Positions 15,754 through 24,773 of a stretch of DNA of 64,000 bases are shown here, in pieces. A program made the translations under genes and the position numbers. Positions within the stretch are counted from its first letter, which is position 1. Every line of letters begins with the position of its first letter. Origin of the DNA: Paraburkholderia sp. Ac-20340 (GTDB lineage: Bacteria; Pseudomonadota; Gammaproteobacteria; Burkholderiales; Burkholderiaceae); assembly GCF_017104965.1 (NCBI RefSeq), contig NZ_JAAGPR010000013.1, forward strand, positions 124,001 to 188,000, written 5' to 3'. The notes under the pieces were generated by a model. It saw only the letters and a list, made by a program, of their open reading frames with translations, ran no database searches and had not been told where the DNA came from.

Positions 15754-16908
15754 TTACTGCTTCGCGTACTGCGTGCAGATCTCGTCGACGGCGCGGCACA
15801 CGCGTGCCACGTCGGCGACGCTCATCAGCGTGAAGAGCGGCAGCGTGACCGTGGTCTCGCCGAAACGCTCTGCGTGCGGGAACATGCCCGCCTTGAAACC
15901 GCGCTCGCGATAGAGCGTGAAGAGGTGGATCGCCGGGTAATGCACGCCCGTGCCGATGCCGCGCTCCTTCATCTGTTCCATGAACTCCGCGCGGGTGATC
16001 GTCAGGTTTTCCAGCGGCAGCGTGATCTGGAACATGTGCCAGTTGCTGTTGACGAGGTCCGCCACTGGCAGGCCCACGCCCAGCTTCGCGGCGGCGCTGC
16101 CTTCGAAGCCCGTGAAATACGCATGCGCGAGCTTGCGGCGCTGTTCCGTGAAACGCTCGATGTGTTTGAGCTGGCCGAGGCCCACGCGCGCGGCCACGTC
16201 GGTCAGATTGTACTTGCCGCCGAGCACGTCGCAGTCCATGCCGTCCAGACCGATGCGCGTGATGCCTTGCAGACGGTATTTGCGGGCCAGTTCGGCTTCG
16301 TCCTCGTTATTGAGGACGAGCGCGCCGCCTTCGATCGACGTCAGGTTCTTGTTGGCGTGGAAGCTGAACGAGACGATGTCGCCGATCGCGCCGATGCGCT
16401 TGCCGTTCCAGCTCGAACCGAACGCCTGCGCGGCGTCCTCGATCACGCGCAGCTTGTGCTGGCGGGCGATCGCATAGAGGCGGTCCATGTCCACCGGCAG
16501 GCCGGTCAGGAACACCGGGATGATCGCCTTCGTGCGGGGCGTGATGGCGGCTTCCAGGCGGTCGAGGTCGATGTTGCGCGTGATCGGGTCGATATCGGCG
16601 AATACCGGCGTCGCGCCGACTTCATAGATCACGTTGCTGGTGGACACCCACGAGGCGGGCGTGGTGATGACTTCGTCGCCGGGACCGACGCCCGCGATGC
16701 GCAGGCCGATTTCGAGCGTCGCCGTGCCCGAATTGAAGGTACGCACCGGGCGGCCGCCGCAGTATTCGGACAGCGCGGCTTCGAAGGCCTGGTTCTGCGG
16801 GCCGGTAGTGATCCAGCCCGAGCGCAGCACGTCGACGACGCCCGCAATGGTTTCTTCGTCGATTTCGGGCTTCACGAACGGCAGGAACGAGGCGGGTGTC
16901 TGGGTCAT
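15754..16908 (-). CDS. arnB: UDP-4-amino-4-deoxy-L-arabinose aminotransferase ArnB
   Basis: 384 aa, DegT/DnrJ/EryC1 family. The PLP-binding lysine is Lys187 in SFSFHANKNLTSIEGGALV, with DAAQAFGSSWNGK before it, both typical of ArnB. The enzyme transfers the amino group of glutamate to UDP-Ara4O. It lies 107 nt upstream of arnC and 166 nt downstream of the SMR-type gene on the minus strand, a looser spacing than inside arnC-arnD, so an internal promoter before arnB is possible. Confidence 0.95.
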   Translation of the reverse strand: MTQTPASFLPFVKPEIDEETIAGVVDVLRSGWITTGPQNQAFEAALSEYCGGRPVRTFNSGTATLEIGLRIAGVGPGDEVITTPASWVSTSNVIYEVGATPVFADIDPITRNIDLDRLEAAITPRTKAIIPVFLTGLPVDMDRLYAIARQHKLRVIEDAAQAFGSSWNGKRIGAIGDIVSFSFHANKNLTSIEGGALVLNNEDEAELARKYRLQGITRIGLDGMDCDVLGGKYNLTDVAARVGLGQLKHIERFTEQRRKLAHAYFTGFEGSAAAKLGVGLPVADLVNSNWHMFQITLPLENLTITRAEFMEQMKERGIGTGVHYPAIHLFTLYRERGFKAGMFPHAERFGETTVTLPLFTLMSVADVARVCRAVDEICTQYAKQ

Positions 16909-17074
16909 GAGTGCTTTCTTGGTCGGAACGTCAGGAATAGTCGAAAACAGCGTAAGCCTTGCGAAAGCCGGGTGAGCCCCGGAGTGCTTCGCGTGCGGCG
17001 CGACGATGGCGCGCCTGCTGGCCGGGTGCTGGTTGTATCGCCGATGCAGTGTGCTGCGATGCGGGCCGTGCGCC

Positions 17075-17446
17075 TTAGCTGCGCGCGAGCACGACCACGC
17101 CGATCAGGATGATGCCGATGCCGACAAGGCGCTGGATGCTCAGCACTTCGCCGAACAGATACCACGCTGCGAACGCGTTGACCACGTAGCCGAGCGAGAG
17201 CATCGGGTAGGCGATCGAGACGTCCACGCGCGACAGGCCCACGATCCAAACGACCACGCTGAACACGTAGCAGGTCAGGCCGCCGACGATCGGCAGTTGT
17301 GTGGCGAGTTTCCAGCCGATGGGCAGGATGTTCGCACGGGTGAATTCGAAGTGTCCAACAGCATTGACACCGGCTTTCAGCAACAGTTGCGCGCAGGCGT
17401 TCAGGCCGACGCCGGCGAGGATACAGATCAGGGAAATCGGATTCAT
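17075..17446 (-). CDS. Small EamA/SMR-type membrane protein, candidate Ara4N-lipid flippase
   Basis: 123 aa with four hydrophobic helices (SLICILAGVGLNACAQLLL; GLTCYVFSVVVWIVGL; AYPMLSLGYVVNAFAAWYLF; LVGIGIILIGVVVLA). The fold is that of small multidrug resistance proteins. In enterobacteria two such proteins, ArnE and ArnF, are proposed to flip undecaprenyl-phosphate-Ara4N; here only one is encoded, between arnT and arnB, so it would have to act alone or as a homodimer. The assignment rests on fold and context, not on a clear ArnE or ArnF signature. The start gives a typical short N-terminus before helix 1. Confidence 0.8.
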   Translation of the reverse strand: MNPISLICILAGVGLNACAQLLLKAGVNAVGHFEFTRANILPIGWKLATQLPIVGGLTCYVFSVVVWIVGLSRVDVSIAYPMLSLGYVVNAFAAWYLFGEVLSIQRLVGIGIILIGVVVLARS

Positions 17447-17595
17447 CGTGTTGGATCGTTAATGCTGGCCTGGCCAGCTTCTGCCGGTTTCGGTCATATT
17501 CGGGGGCGGATCTCCGCCCCCCCGCGCCGGCGCCCCGCATTATCGCTCAAGTGCGGGGCGCGACCGGCGCGTTGCGGGGCGCTCGCCGGTCAGGC

Positions 17596-19287
17596 TCAGG
17601 GCTGCGGTTTTTCGACTACCACGCGGCGCATGTCGCGGGCGATCACCTGCATCGGCAGGCCTTGTGCCGCGAGCTCTTCGTAACGCTGCACGGGCAGCAG
17701 CGCGAGCGCGTAACGCTCGGACTTCCAGCGCTGCTCCCATTGCGCGACGGTCGGCACCCATTTTTGCGGCTCTTCGCTGATGCCGAAGGCCAGTTCGTCG
17801 GTGACCTGCACCATCGTCATCGAATGACGCACGTAGAACGGCAGCGTGTGATCGAGCACGCCGACCGAATAGAACGGCGTATCGGGCGGCATTTTCGCGA
17901 TCGCCGAACGCACGGCCGGCGCGAGCGGCGCGCCGGAACTCAGCGTGCCGAACACGTCATGGCCGGTGCCGGCGATGGTCGCGAGCAGCAGCCAGGCGGT
18001 GCCCAGTGCGATGGCGGGCGATTGCGCGCCGGTTTCGGGCGTCGATTTGCCGCGCGCAAAACGCAGGCCGACCATGGTCGCCACGAAAGCGACGGCGGCG
18101 GCGGCGAACACCCAGACCTGGAATTCGCGATACAGCGCGTTCGGATTGCGCGCATCGCCCAGACGCGTGAGCACGAACGAACCGGCCATCAGCGCGGCGG
18201 CCAGCAGCGCGTAGCCGATCAGGTGACGCATCCACTGCTTGCGCGTCATCAGCGGCAGATACAGGCCGATCACGAGCGCGAGCGGCGGGGCGATCGGCAG
18301 CACGTACGAAATCAGCTTCGAATGCGAGGCGCTGAAGAACAGGAAGATGAAGGCGGTCCACACCAGCATCAGCGTCACGGGCGCGAAGCCGTTGGGCTGG
18401 CGCGGCGTGCGCAGCGCATGGCGCACGCTCTGCACGCTCACCGACAGCCACGGCAGGAAGCCCACCAGCATCACCGGCAGGAAATAGTAGAACGGGCCGG
18501 GGCGGTTCTGCGCGGGCGTGAGATAGCGCTGGAACTGCTGGACGATGAAGAAGAAGTTGAAGAATTCGGGATTGCGCTGCTGCACGAGGATGAACCACGG
18601 CGTCACGATCGCGAAGAACACGATCAGACCGCTCACGAGGTACAGACGCTTCCACAGCGCCCAGTCGCGCGCGACCAGCGTATAGAGCACCAGCACGGCG
18701 CCCGGCAGGATCAGGCCGACCAGACCCTTCGAGAGCACGGCCAGCGCCATCGAGCCCCAGCAGACCCACATCCACAGACGCGCGTCGCGGGTGGACAGGT
18801 TCGGACGCTGAGCCAGCAGCAGCGCGCAGAGCGTGAGCTCCATCCAGAACGACAGGCCCATGTCGAGCGTGTTGAAGTGGCCCATCAGGTTCCAGTACGG
18901 CGCGCAGGCGAGCACCAGCGCGGCGAAGAAACCCGTGGCGGCGTTGAACACGCGCGCACCCGTGAAGCCGATCAGCAGCACGCCGGCGAAGCCCGTCAGG
19001 GCCGTATAGAGGCGCGCCTGCCACTCGCCGATACCGAACCACGCGAACGTGAGCGCGTTCATCCAGGTTTGCAGCGGCGGTTTCTCGAAATACTTGTAGC
19101 CGTTATAGCGCGGCGTGATCCAGTCGCCGGAAGCGAGCATTTCACGGGCCATTTCGGCATAGCGGCCTTCGTCGCTCGGCAGCAGATGGCGCCAGCCGAG
19201 CGGCAGAAACCAGATCACAGCGAGTGCCACGATCAGCAGCAGGATCGCGCCACGGTTGAGCGGCAGCCTCGAGGGCGTATCGGTCAT
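17596..19287 (-). CDS. arnT: Lipid A 4-amino-4-deoxy-L-arabinosyltransferase ArnT (GT39/GT83)
   Basis: 563 aa with about twelve hydrophobic segments and a soluble C-terminal periplasmic part. The first periplasmic loop has LLPSDEGRYAEMAREMLASG and NGYKYFEKPPLQTWMNA, the acidic and aromatic motifs of ArnT/PMT enzymes. It transfers L-Ara4N from undecaprenyl phosphate to lipid A (and in Burkholderia also to the LPS core) on the periplasmic side. It is the first gene of the minus-strand arn cluster; the gap of 149 nt to the SMR-type gene is larger than the inner gaps. Length fits the family. Confidence 0.93.
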   Translation of the reverse strand: MTDTPSRLPLNRGAILLLIVALAVIWFLPLGWRHLLPSDEGRYAEMAREMLASGDWITPRYNGYKYFEKPPLQTWMNALTFAWFGIGEWQARLYTALTGFAGVLLIGFTGARVFNAATGFFAALVLACAPYWNLMGHFNTLDMGLSFWMELTLCALLLAQRPNLSTRDARLWMWVCWGSMALAVLSKGLVGLILPGAVLVLYTLVARDWALWKRLYLVSGLIVFFAIVTPWFILVQQRNPEFFNFFFIVQQFQRYLTPAQNRPGPFYYFLPVMLVGFLPWLSVSVQSVRHALRTPRQPNGFAPVTLMLVWTAFIFLFFSASHSKLISYVLPIAPPLALVIGLYLPLMTRKQWMRHLIGYALLAAALMAGSFVLTRLGDARNPNALYREFQVWVFAAAAVAFVATMVGLRFARGKSTPETGAQSPAIALGTAWLLLATIAGTGHDVFGTLSSGAPLAPAVRSAIAKMPPDTPFYSVGVLDHTLPFYVRHSMTMVQVTDELAFGISEEPQKWVPTVAQWEQRWKSERYALALLPVQRYEELAAQGLPMQVIARDMRRVVVEKPQP

Positions 19288-19457
19288 GGATTGCAGCCTG
19301 TTCTTGTCAACGTTGCGGGCGTGCGGGCGGCGCCCGCGCGGCGCGCAAGTGTACTACGGCGCGTAAATCGAACCTGAAGGCGAGCTTAAGGGACCGGTTC
19401 CGAAGCGCCTGCTCGCCGTTTCTGCTGCGTGTTTCGGGGCGCGCCCGGCGTGGCGAA

Positions 19458-19832
19458 TCAGGTCTCGATCAGCAGCGCAGCGGCGACGCGGCGGCCCTCG
19501 GCCATCAGGATGTTGTAGGTGCGGCAGGCGGCCTTGAAATCCATCGCTTCCACGCCGATGCGCTTCGCCGTCAGCGCCGCAGTCAGGCGCGGATGCGGAA
19601 AACGCAGGCGCTCGCCGCTGCCGAACACGACCACTTCCGGCTTGAGCGGCAGCAGCATCTCGAACAGTTCGGGCGTGAGGGCGTCGAACGCGCTCACGGG
19701 CCAGGCGATGACCGGCTCCTCGGGCAGCATCAGGATGCTGCCGTTGTGGCGTTCGAGATTGATTTCGACGTAATCGGCGCCGTAACCGGTGACGGTGTTG
19801 AGCGCGGCGCTGGAGTCCTGGTGTAATTTCAA
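19458..19832 (-). CDS. Mth938-like domain protein (DUF498)
   Basis: 124 aa from a TTG start at 19832, which gives the family opening KLHQDSSAALNTVTGYGADY. The domain includes EPVIAWPVSAFDALT, PEVVVFGSGERLRFP and MDFKAACRTYNILMAEGRRV, typical of the Mth938 fold shared with the human mitochondrial factor NDUFAF3. Function in bacteria is not established; genes of this family are often near sec or nuo loci, which are not seen here. A longer open frame continues upstream of the TTG but its sequence is Arg/Pro-rich and unconserved in appearance. There is no good Shine-Dalgarno before the TTG. Confidence 0.82.
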   Translation of the reverse strand: MKLHQDSSAALNTVTGYGADYVEINLERHNGSILMLPEEPVIAWPVSAFDALTPELFEMLLPLKPEVVVFGSGERLRFPHPRLTAALTAKRIGVEAMDFKAACRTYNILMAEGRRVAAALLIET

Positions 19833-20448
19833 AACGGCATTCCGGAAGATCGCCGGCCGGTGGCGGGATCGCGGGACGCTCTCGTGCCGCAGTCTCGCGC
19901 CGGATCGGCGGGAATTAACGAGATCGGTTTTCGGACCTCGGGTGGGTCTGGGGTGGGTCTCGCGCGTCCGGCAGGCCGCCGGCCGTGACACTTTATTACG
20001 CCCCATTTCCGCGACGCCCGCGGCTGGCGGGCCGGCGCGGCTTCTTGCGCATTGCGGAACCCGGCCAAAATCCGCTAAATTATAGCTTTTTGGCGGCCGC
20101 GCCGACGCCGTGTACCGCGCCTCGACCCGCGCCGCGCTTGCGCGAGTCCCAATACGGGGCAAGCACGGGCGCAAGCACGAGCGGCAGCCCTGGCAGCGCC
20201 CGCCTCACGCCAGCTGCCCGAATCATCCGTTTTCCGGGCGAATGCAGCCACAAGCTGCAGGCTGGTCTCATCCGCGTGCGGGCATGCCTTATCCTGTCGC
20301 CTGCGCTGCCGTCCGCGTGCCCCTGCGTGTCTCGCGTGCATCACATCCGGCCGCAGCGATGGCGCTGCGCCGCTCGCGACTTGTTGCGCGTTCGCCGATC
20401 CGATCAACCCCGTTTGCCCGTACCAGGCTTTTCAACCGACCGCCCGCC
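19833..20448. other. Long divergent intergenic region before the aminotransferase-hom-thrC genes
   Basis: 616 nt. A possible promoter is TTGCGG (20053-20058) with an AT-rich TAAATTATAG stretch at 20076-20085, which would give a leader of about 350 nt before the GTG at 20449. The frame upstream of that GTG happens to be open back to 20110, but the encoded residues are Arg/Pro/Ala-rich and look like noncoding translation. No threonine-rich leader peptide is visible. The region must also hold the promoter of the minus-strand Mth938-like gene. Confidence 0.55.
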
Positions 20449-21687
20449 GTGAAACCGATCCTCAAATCCAACAAGTTGCAGAACGTCTGCTACGACATCC
20501 GCGGGCCGGTGCTCGAGCATGCGAAGCGCCTCGAAGAAGAAGGCCACCGCATCATCAAGCTGAACATCGGCAATCTCGCGCCGTTCGGTTTCGACGCACC
20601 CGACGAAGTCATCCAGGACATGATCCTGAACCTGCCGGGCTCCTCGGGCTATTCGGACTCGAAGGGCGTGTTCGCCGCGCGCAAGGCGATCATGCATTAC
20701 GCGCAGCAAAAGGGCGTAAAAGGCGTCGAACTCGACGACATCTACATTGGTAACGGCGCGTCCGAACTGATCGTGATGGCCATGCAGGCGCTCCTGAACG
20801 ACGGCGACGAAGTGCTGCTGCCCGCGCCCGACTATCCGCTCTGGACCGCGGCGGTGAGCCTCTCCGGCGGCACGCCCATCCACTACATCTGCGACGAATC
20901 GAACGCGTGGATGCCGGACCTCGATGATATCCGCGCCAAAATCACGCCGAACACGCGTGCGCTCGTGGTCATCAACCCGAACAACCCGACCGGCGCGCTG
21001 TACTCGGACGAACTGCTGCGCGGCCTGATCGAGATCGCGCGCGAACACGGCCTGATCCTGTTCGCCGACGAGGTCTACGACAAGATCGTCTACGACGGCA
21101 AGACGCACACGGCGCTCGGCTCGCTTTCGGAAGACGTCCTCACGGTCACGTTCAACAGCCTGTCGAAGAGCTATCGCGCGTGCGGTTACCGCGCGGGCTG
21201 GATGTTCCTCTCGGGCATGACGGGCGAAAACCGTCGCCGCGCCAAGGATTACACCGAAGGTCTGGGCATTCTGGCGTCGATGCGCCTGTGCGCGAACGTG
21301 CCGGGCCAGTACGCCATCCAGACCGCGCTGGGCGGCTACCAGAGCATCAACGAGCTGATCCAGCCGGGCGGTCGCCTGTATCGTCAGCGCGATCTGGCCT
21401 ACAACATGCTCACGTCGATTCCGGGCGTGACCTGCGTGAAGCCCGAGGCGGCGCTCTACATGTTCCCGCGCCTCGACCCCAAGCTCTATCCGATCCAGGA
21501 CGACCAGCAGTTCATCCTCGATCTGCTGCTGCAGGAGCGCGTCCTGCTGGTGCAGGGCACGGGCTTCAACTGGAAGCAGCCGGATCACTTCCGCGTGGTG
21601 TTCCTGCCGAACGTCGACGACCTGACCGATTCGATCAACCGGATCGCGCGCTTCCTCGACGGTTATCGCCAGCGCCACGGCACCTGA
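20449..21687 (+). CDS. PLP-dependent aminotransferase, AlaA/AlaC-like (glutamate-pyruvate type)
   Basis: 412 aa class I aminotransferase. Motifs: GSSGYSDSKGVFAARKAIM, the substrate and cofactor segment VVINPNNPTGALY, the aspartate in FADEVYDKIVYDG and the PLP lysine in FNSLSKSYRACGYRAGWM. Sequence style is that of AlaA-like alanine transaminases. The GTG at 20449 gives the expected start KPILKSNKLQNVCYDIRGPV; the open frame before it is not supported. It is followed 67 nt later by hom and then thrC, a conserved betaproteobacterial order that suggests a role in amino-acid nitrogen balance alongside threonine and methionine synthesis. Exact substrate is inferred. Confidence 0.88.
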   Translation: MKPILKSNKLQNVCYDIRGPVLEHAKRLEEEGHRIIKLNIGNLAPFGFDAPDEVIQDMILNLPGSSGYSDSKGVFAARKAIMHYAQQKGVKGVELDDIYIGNGASELIVMAMQALLNDGDEVLLPAPDYPLWTAAVSLSGGTPIHYICDESNAWMPDLDDIRAKITPNTRALVVINPNNPTGALYSDELLRGLIEIAREHGLILFADEVYDKIVYDGKTHTALGSLSEDVLTVTFNSLSKSYRACGYRAGWMFLSGMTGENRRRAKDYTEGLGILASMRLCANVPGQYAIQTALGGYQSINELIQPGGRLYRQRDLAYNMLTSIPGVTCVKPEAALYMFPRLDPKLYPIQDDQQFILDLLLQERVLLVQGTGFNWKQPDHFRVVFLPNVDDLTDSINRIARFLDGYRQRHGT

Positions 21688-21754
21688 TTACGCGCACGGC
21701 GCGACCCGCATTTCCGCATTTTTCTATTCACACTCTTAGACGAACACACGCTGC

Positions 21755-23086
21755 ATGGAACCGATCAAAGTAGGTCTCTTGGGCTTCGGCACGGTGGGCA
21801 GCGGCACCTTCACGGTACTGCGCCGCAACCAGGAAGAAATCAAACGTCGCGCGGGCCGCGGCATCGAGATCGCGCGCATTGCCGTGCGCAATCCGGCCAA
21901 GGCCACCGCGGCGCTCGGCACGCAAGCCGGCAGCGTCGATCTGACGACCGATTTCAACGCCGTGGTCGACGATCCGTCGATTGCGATCATCGCCGAAATG
22001 ATCGGCGGCACCACGCTCGCCAGGGATCTCGTGCTGCGTGCGATCGGCAACGGCAAGCACGTCGTCACGGCCAACAAGGCGCTGCTGGCGGTGCACGGCA
22101 CGGAAATTTTCCAGGCTGCGCGCGCCAAGGGCGTGATGGTTGCGTTCGAAGCGGCGGTGGCGGGCGGCATTCCCATCATCAAGGCGCTGCGCGAAGGTCT
22201 CACGGCCAACCGCATCCAGTACATCGCCGGCATCATCAACGGCACGACCAACTACATCCTGTCGGAAATGCGTGAGCGCGGCCTCGACTTCGCGACCGCA
22301 CTGAAGGGCGCGCAGGAACTGGGCTACGCGGAAGCCGACCCGACCTTCGACATCGAAGGCGTGGACGCCGCACACAAGGCCACGATCATGAGCGCGATCG
22401 CGTTCGGCGTGCCGGTGCAGTTCGACAAGGCTTACGTGGAAGGCATCAGCAAGCTCGACGCCATCGACATCAAGTACGCCGAGGAACTGGGCTACCGCAT
22501 CAAGCTGCTCGGTATCGCGCGCCGCACGGAGAAGGGCATCGAGCTGCGCACGCATCCGACGCTGATTCCCGCGAAGCGTCTGCTCGCCAACGTGGAAGGC
22601 GCGATGAACGCGGTCGTGGTGCATGGCGACGCCGTGGGCACGACGCTGTATTACGGCAAGGGCGCGGGTGCGGAGCCGACGGCTTCGGCAGTGGTGGCCG
22701 ATCTCGTCGACGTGACGCGTCTGCATACGGCCGATCCGGAACATCGCGTGCCGCATCTGGCGTTCCAGCCGGACAGCCTCTCGAACACGCCGATCCTGCC
22801 GATCGACGAAGTCACGAGCGGTTACTACCTGCGCCTGCGCGTGGCCGACCAGACCGGCGTGATGGCCGACATCACGCGCATCCTCGCGGATAGCGGCATC
22901 TCGATCGATGCGCTGCTGCAGAAGGAATCGGAAGACGTCGATGCGCAAGGCAAGGCCGAGACCGACATCATCCTGATCACGCACGAAACGATCGAAAAGA
23001 ACGTGAGCGCGGCGATCGCGCAGATCGAAAAACTGGCGACGGTGAAGTCGTCGGTGACGAAGCTGCGCATGGAAGGACTGAACTAA
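21755..23086 (+). CDS. hom: Homoserine dehydrogenase
   Basis: 443 aa monofunctional enzyme. The NAD(P)-binding motif GLLGFGTVGSGTFTVL is at residues 8-23; the catalytic and substrate blocks include VTANKALLAVHG, FEAAVAGGIPIIKALREGL, INGTTNYILSEM and LGYAEADPTFDIEGVDAAHK. A C-terminal ACT domain (about residues 355-435, YYLRLRVADQTGVMADITRIL) allows feedback by threonine. It reduces aspartate semialdehyde to homoserine. No aspartokinase domain is fused. It sits between the aminotransferase gene and thrC, with 34 nt to thrC, in one operon. Confidence 0.96.
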   Translation: MEPIKVGLLGFGTVGSGTFTVLRRNQEEIKRRAGRGIEIARIAVRNPAKATAALGTQAGSVDLTTDFNAVVDDPSIAIIAEMIGGTTLARDLVLRAIGNGKHVVTANKALLAVHGTEIFQAARAKGVMVAFEAAVAGGIPIIKALREGLTANRIQYIAGIINGTTNYILSEMRERGLDFATALKGAQELGYAEADPTFDIEGVDAAHKATIMSAIAFGVPVQFDKAYVEGISKLDAIDIKYAEELGYRIKLLGIARRTEKGIELRTHPTLIPAKRLLANVEGAMNAVVVHGDAVGTTLYYGKGAGAEPTASAVVADLVDVTRLHTADPEHRVPHLAFQPDSLSNTPILPIDEVTSGYYLRLRVADQTGVMADITRILADSGISIDALLQKESEDVDAQGKAETDIILITHETIEKNVSAAIAQIEKLATVKSSVTKLRMEGLN

Positions 23087-23120
23087 TCAGGCGTCGAAAG
23101 ACGAAGGTAAGGCAAAGGCA

Positions 23121-24572
23121 ATGAATTACGTATCTACGCGCGGCGCGGGCGCCGGCGAGCATCATTCGTTTTCGGACATCCTGCTGGGCGGCCTCGCACG
23201 CGACGGCGGCCTCTATCTGCCGGCCGACTATCCGCAGATCGGCGCGGACGAACTCGCGCGCTGGCGCGGTCTGTCGTACGCCGATCTCGCGTTCGAGATC
23301 CTCTCGAAGTTCGCTGGCGACATTCCCGCCGACGACCTGCGCGACATCACGCGCCGCACCTATACGGCGCAGACGTACTGCAACGTGCGTCACGGCGAAG
23401 ACGCGAGCAAGATCACGCCGCTGACCACGCTCGGCGAAGAAAGCGGCGCGACGCTCTCGCTGCTCGAACTGTCGAACGGCCCGACGCTGGCGTTCAAGGA
23501 CATGGCGATGCAGCTGCTCGGCAATCTGTTCGAGTACGCGCTTGCCAAGGCTGGCCAGCAACTGAACATTCTGGGCGCGACTTCGGGTGACACCGGCAGC
23601 GCCGCCGAATACGCGATGCGCGGCAAGAAGGGCGTGCGCGTGTTCATGCTCTCGCCGCACAAGAAGATGAGCGCGTTCCAGACGGCGCAGATGTTCAGCC
23701 TGCAGGACCCGAACATCTTCAACCTGGCGGTGGAAGGCGTGTTCGACGACTGCCAGGACATCGTCAAGGCGGTTTCGAACGATCACGCCTACAAGGCGCA
23801 GCAGAAGATCGGCACGGTCAACTCGATCAACTGGGCGCGTGTCGTCGCGCAGGTCGTGTACTACTTCGCCGGCTATTTCGCGGCGACGAAGAGCAACGAC
23901 GAGCGCGTGTCGTTCACGGTGCCGTCGGGCAACTTCGGCAATGTGTGTGCGGGCCATATCGCGCGCATGATGGGTCTGCCGATCGAAAAGCTCGTGGTGG
24001 CCACCAACGAAAACGACGTGCTCGACGAGTTCTTCCGCACGGGTATCTACCGTGTGCGCGCCTCGGCGGAGACGTATCACACGACCAGCCCGAGCATGGA
24101 CATCTCGAAGGCCTCGAATTTCGAGCGCTTCGTGTACGACCTGCTGGGCCGCGATCCGGCGCGCGTGACGCAGTTGTTCCGCGACGTGGAAGAAAAGGGC
24201 GGTTTCGATCTGGCTGCGAGCGGCGACTTTGTGCGCGTGCAGCAATTCGGCTTCGTGTCGGGTCGTAGCAGCCACGACGACCGTATCGCGACGATCCGCG
24301 ACGTGCATACGCGCTACAAGACGATGATCGACACCCACACCGCCGATGGCGTGAAGGTGGCGCGCGAGCATCTGCAACCTGGCGTGCCGATGATCGTGCT
24401 GGAAACGGCTCAGCCGGTGAAGTTCGGCGAGACGATTCGCGAAGCGCTGGAATGCGAGCCGGAGCGTCCGGCGGCGTTCGACGGTCTGGAGGCGCTGCCG
24501 CAGCGCTTCGAAGTCATGCCGGCTGATGCTCAGCGCGTGAAGCAGTTTATTGCGGGCCATACGGGTCTGTAA
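23121..24572 (+). CDS. thrC: Threonine synthase
   Basis: 483 aa, the longer class of threonine synthase. The N-terminus NYVSTRGAGAGEHHSFSDILLGGLARDGGLY and the PLP-binding LSNGPTLAFKDMAMQLLGN (Lys in FKD) are diagnostic; the phosphate-binding SGDTGSAAEYAM and the PSGNFGNVCAGH loop follow. It converts O-phosphohomoserine to threonine. It is the third gene of aminotransferase-hom-thrC. The three-helix repeat element lies only 16 nt after its stop and may mark the transcript end. No thrB is in the window. Confidence 0.96.
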   Translation: MNYVSTRGAGAGEHHSFSDILLGGLARDGGLYLPADYPQIGADELARWRGLSYADLAFEILSKFAGDIPADDLRDITRRTYTAQTYCNVRHGEDASKITPLTTLGEESGATLSLLELSNGPTLAFKDMAMQLLGNLFEYALAKAGQQLNILGATSGDTGSAAEYAMRGKKGVRVFMLSPHKKMSAFQTAQMFSLQDPNIFNLAVEGVFDDCQDIVKAVSNDHAYKAQQKIGTVNSINWARVVAQVVYYFAGYFAATKSNDERVSFTVPSGNFGNVCAGHIARMMGLPIEKLVVATNENDVLDEFFRTGIYRVRASAETYHTTSPSMDISKASNFERFVYDLLGRDPARVTQLFRDVEEKGGFDLAASGDFVRVQQFGFVSGRSSHDDRIATIRDVHTRYKTMIDTHTADGVKVAREHLQPGVPMIVLETAQPVKFGETIREALECEPERPAAFDGLEALPQRFEVMPADAQRVKQFIAGHTGL

Positions 24573-24587
24573 GCACGCGCTAATCAG

Positions 24588-24667
24588 CCCTCTCCCCCGG
24601 CCCCTCTCCCCCAGGAGAGGGGAGCACGGCCTCCCTCTCCCTTTGGGAGAGGGTTGGGGAGAGGGGG
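24588..24667 (+). repeat. Three-helix extragenic repeat (CCCTCTCC/GGAGAGGG element)
   Basis: Three perfect inverted repeats nest here. An outer 10-bp helix pairs CCCTCTCCCC (24588-24597) with GGGGAGAGGG (24656-24665). It encloses a 9-bp hairpin CCCCTCTCC (24601-24609)/GGAGAGGGG (24614-24622) and a second 9-bp hairpin CCCTCTCCC (24633-24641)/GGGAGAGGG (24645-24653). All arms share one core, so alternative pairings are possible. CCCTCTCC-type extragenic repeats occur in many proteobacterial genomes. It could end or protect the thrC mRNA. Confidence 0.85.
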
Positions 24668-24773
24668 CAACGCTGCGCCCCCGCCGCTACAATATCGGCA
24701 GATCATCACTGCCGATGGCGCCCGCGCTCAAGCACCTCATACCGCCGTGCGCCCGGCCACATCCTCCCCGCAC

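Noticed and set aside
17551..19377. 608-codon open frame antisense to arnT
   Set aside because: The His/Arg/Gln-rich translation is typical of the complement of a GC-rich membrane protein gene; arnT is clear.
20110..20448. In-frame N-terminal extension of the aminotransferase
   Set aside because: The added 113 residues are Arg/Pro/Ala-rich with no similarity to an aminotransferase N-terminus; the GTG start at 20449 gives the normal start of the family.
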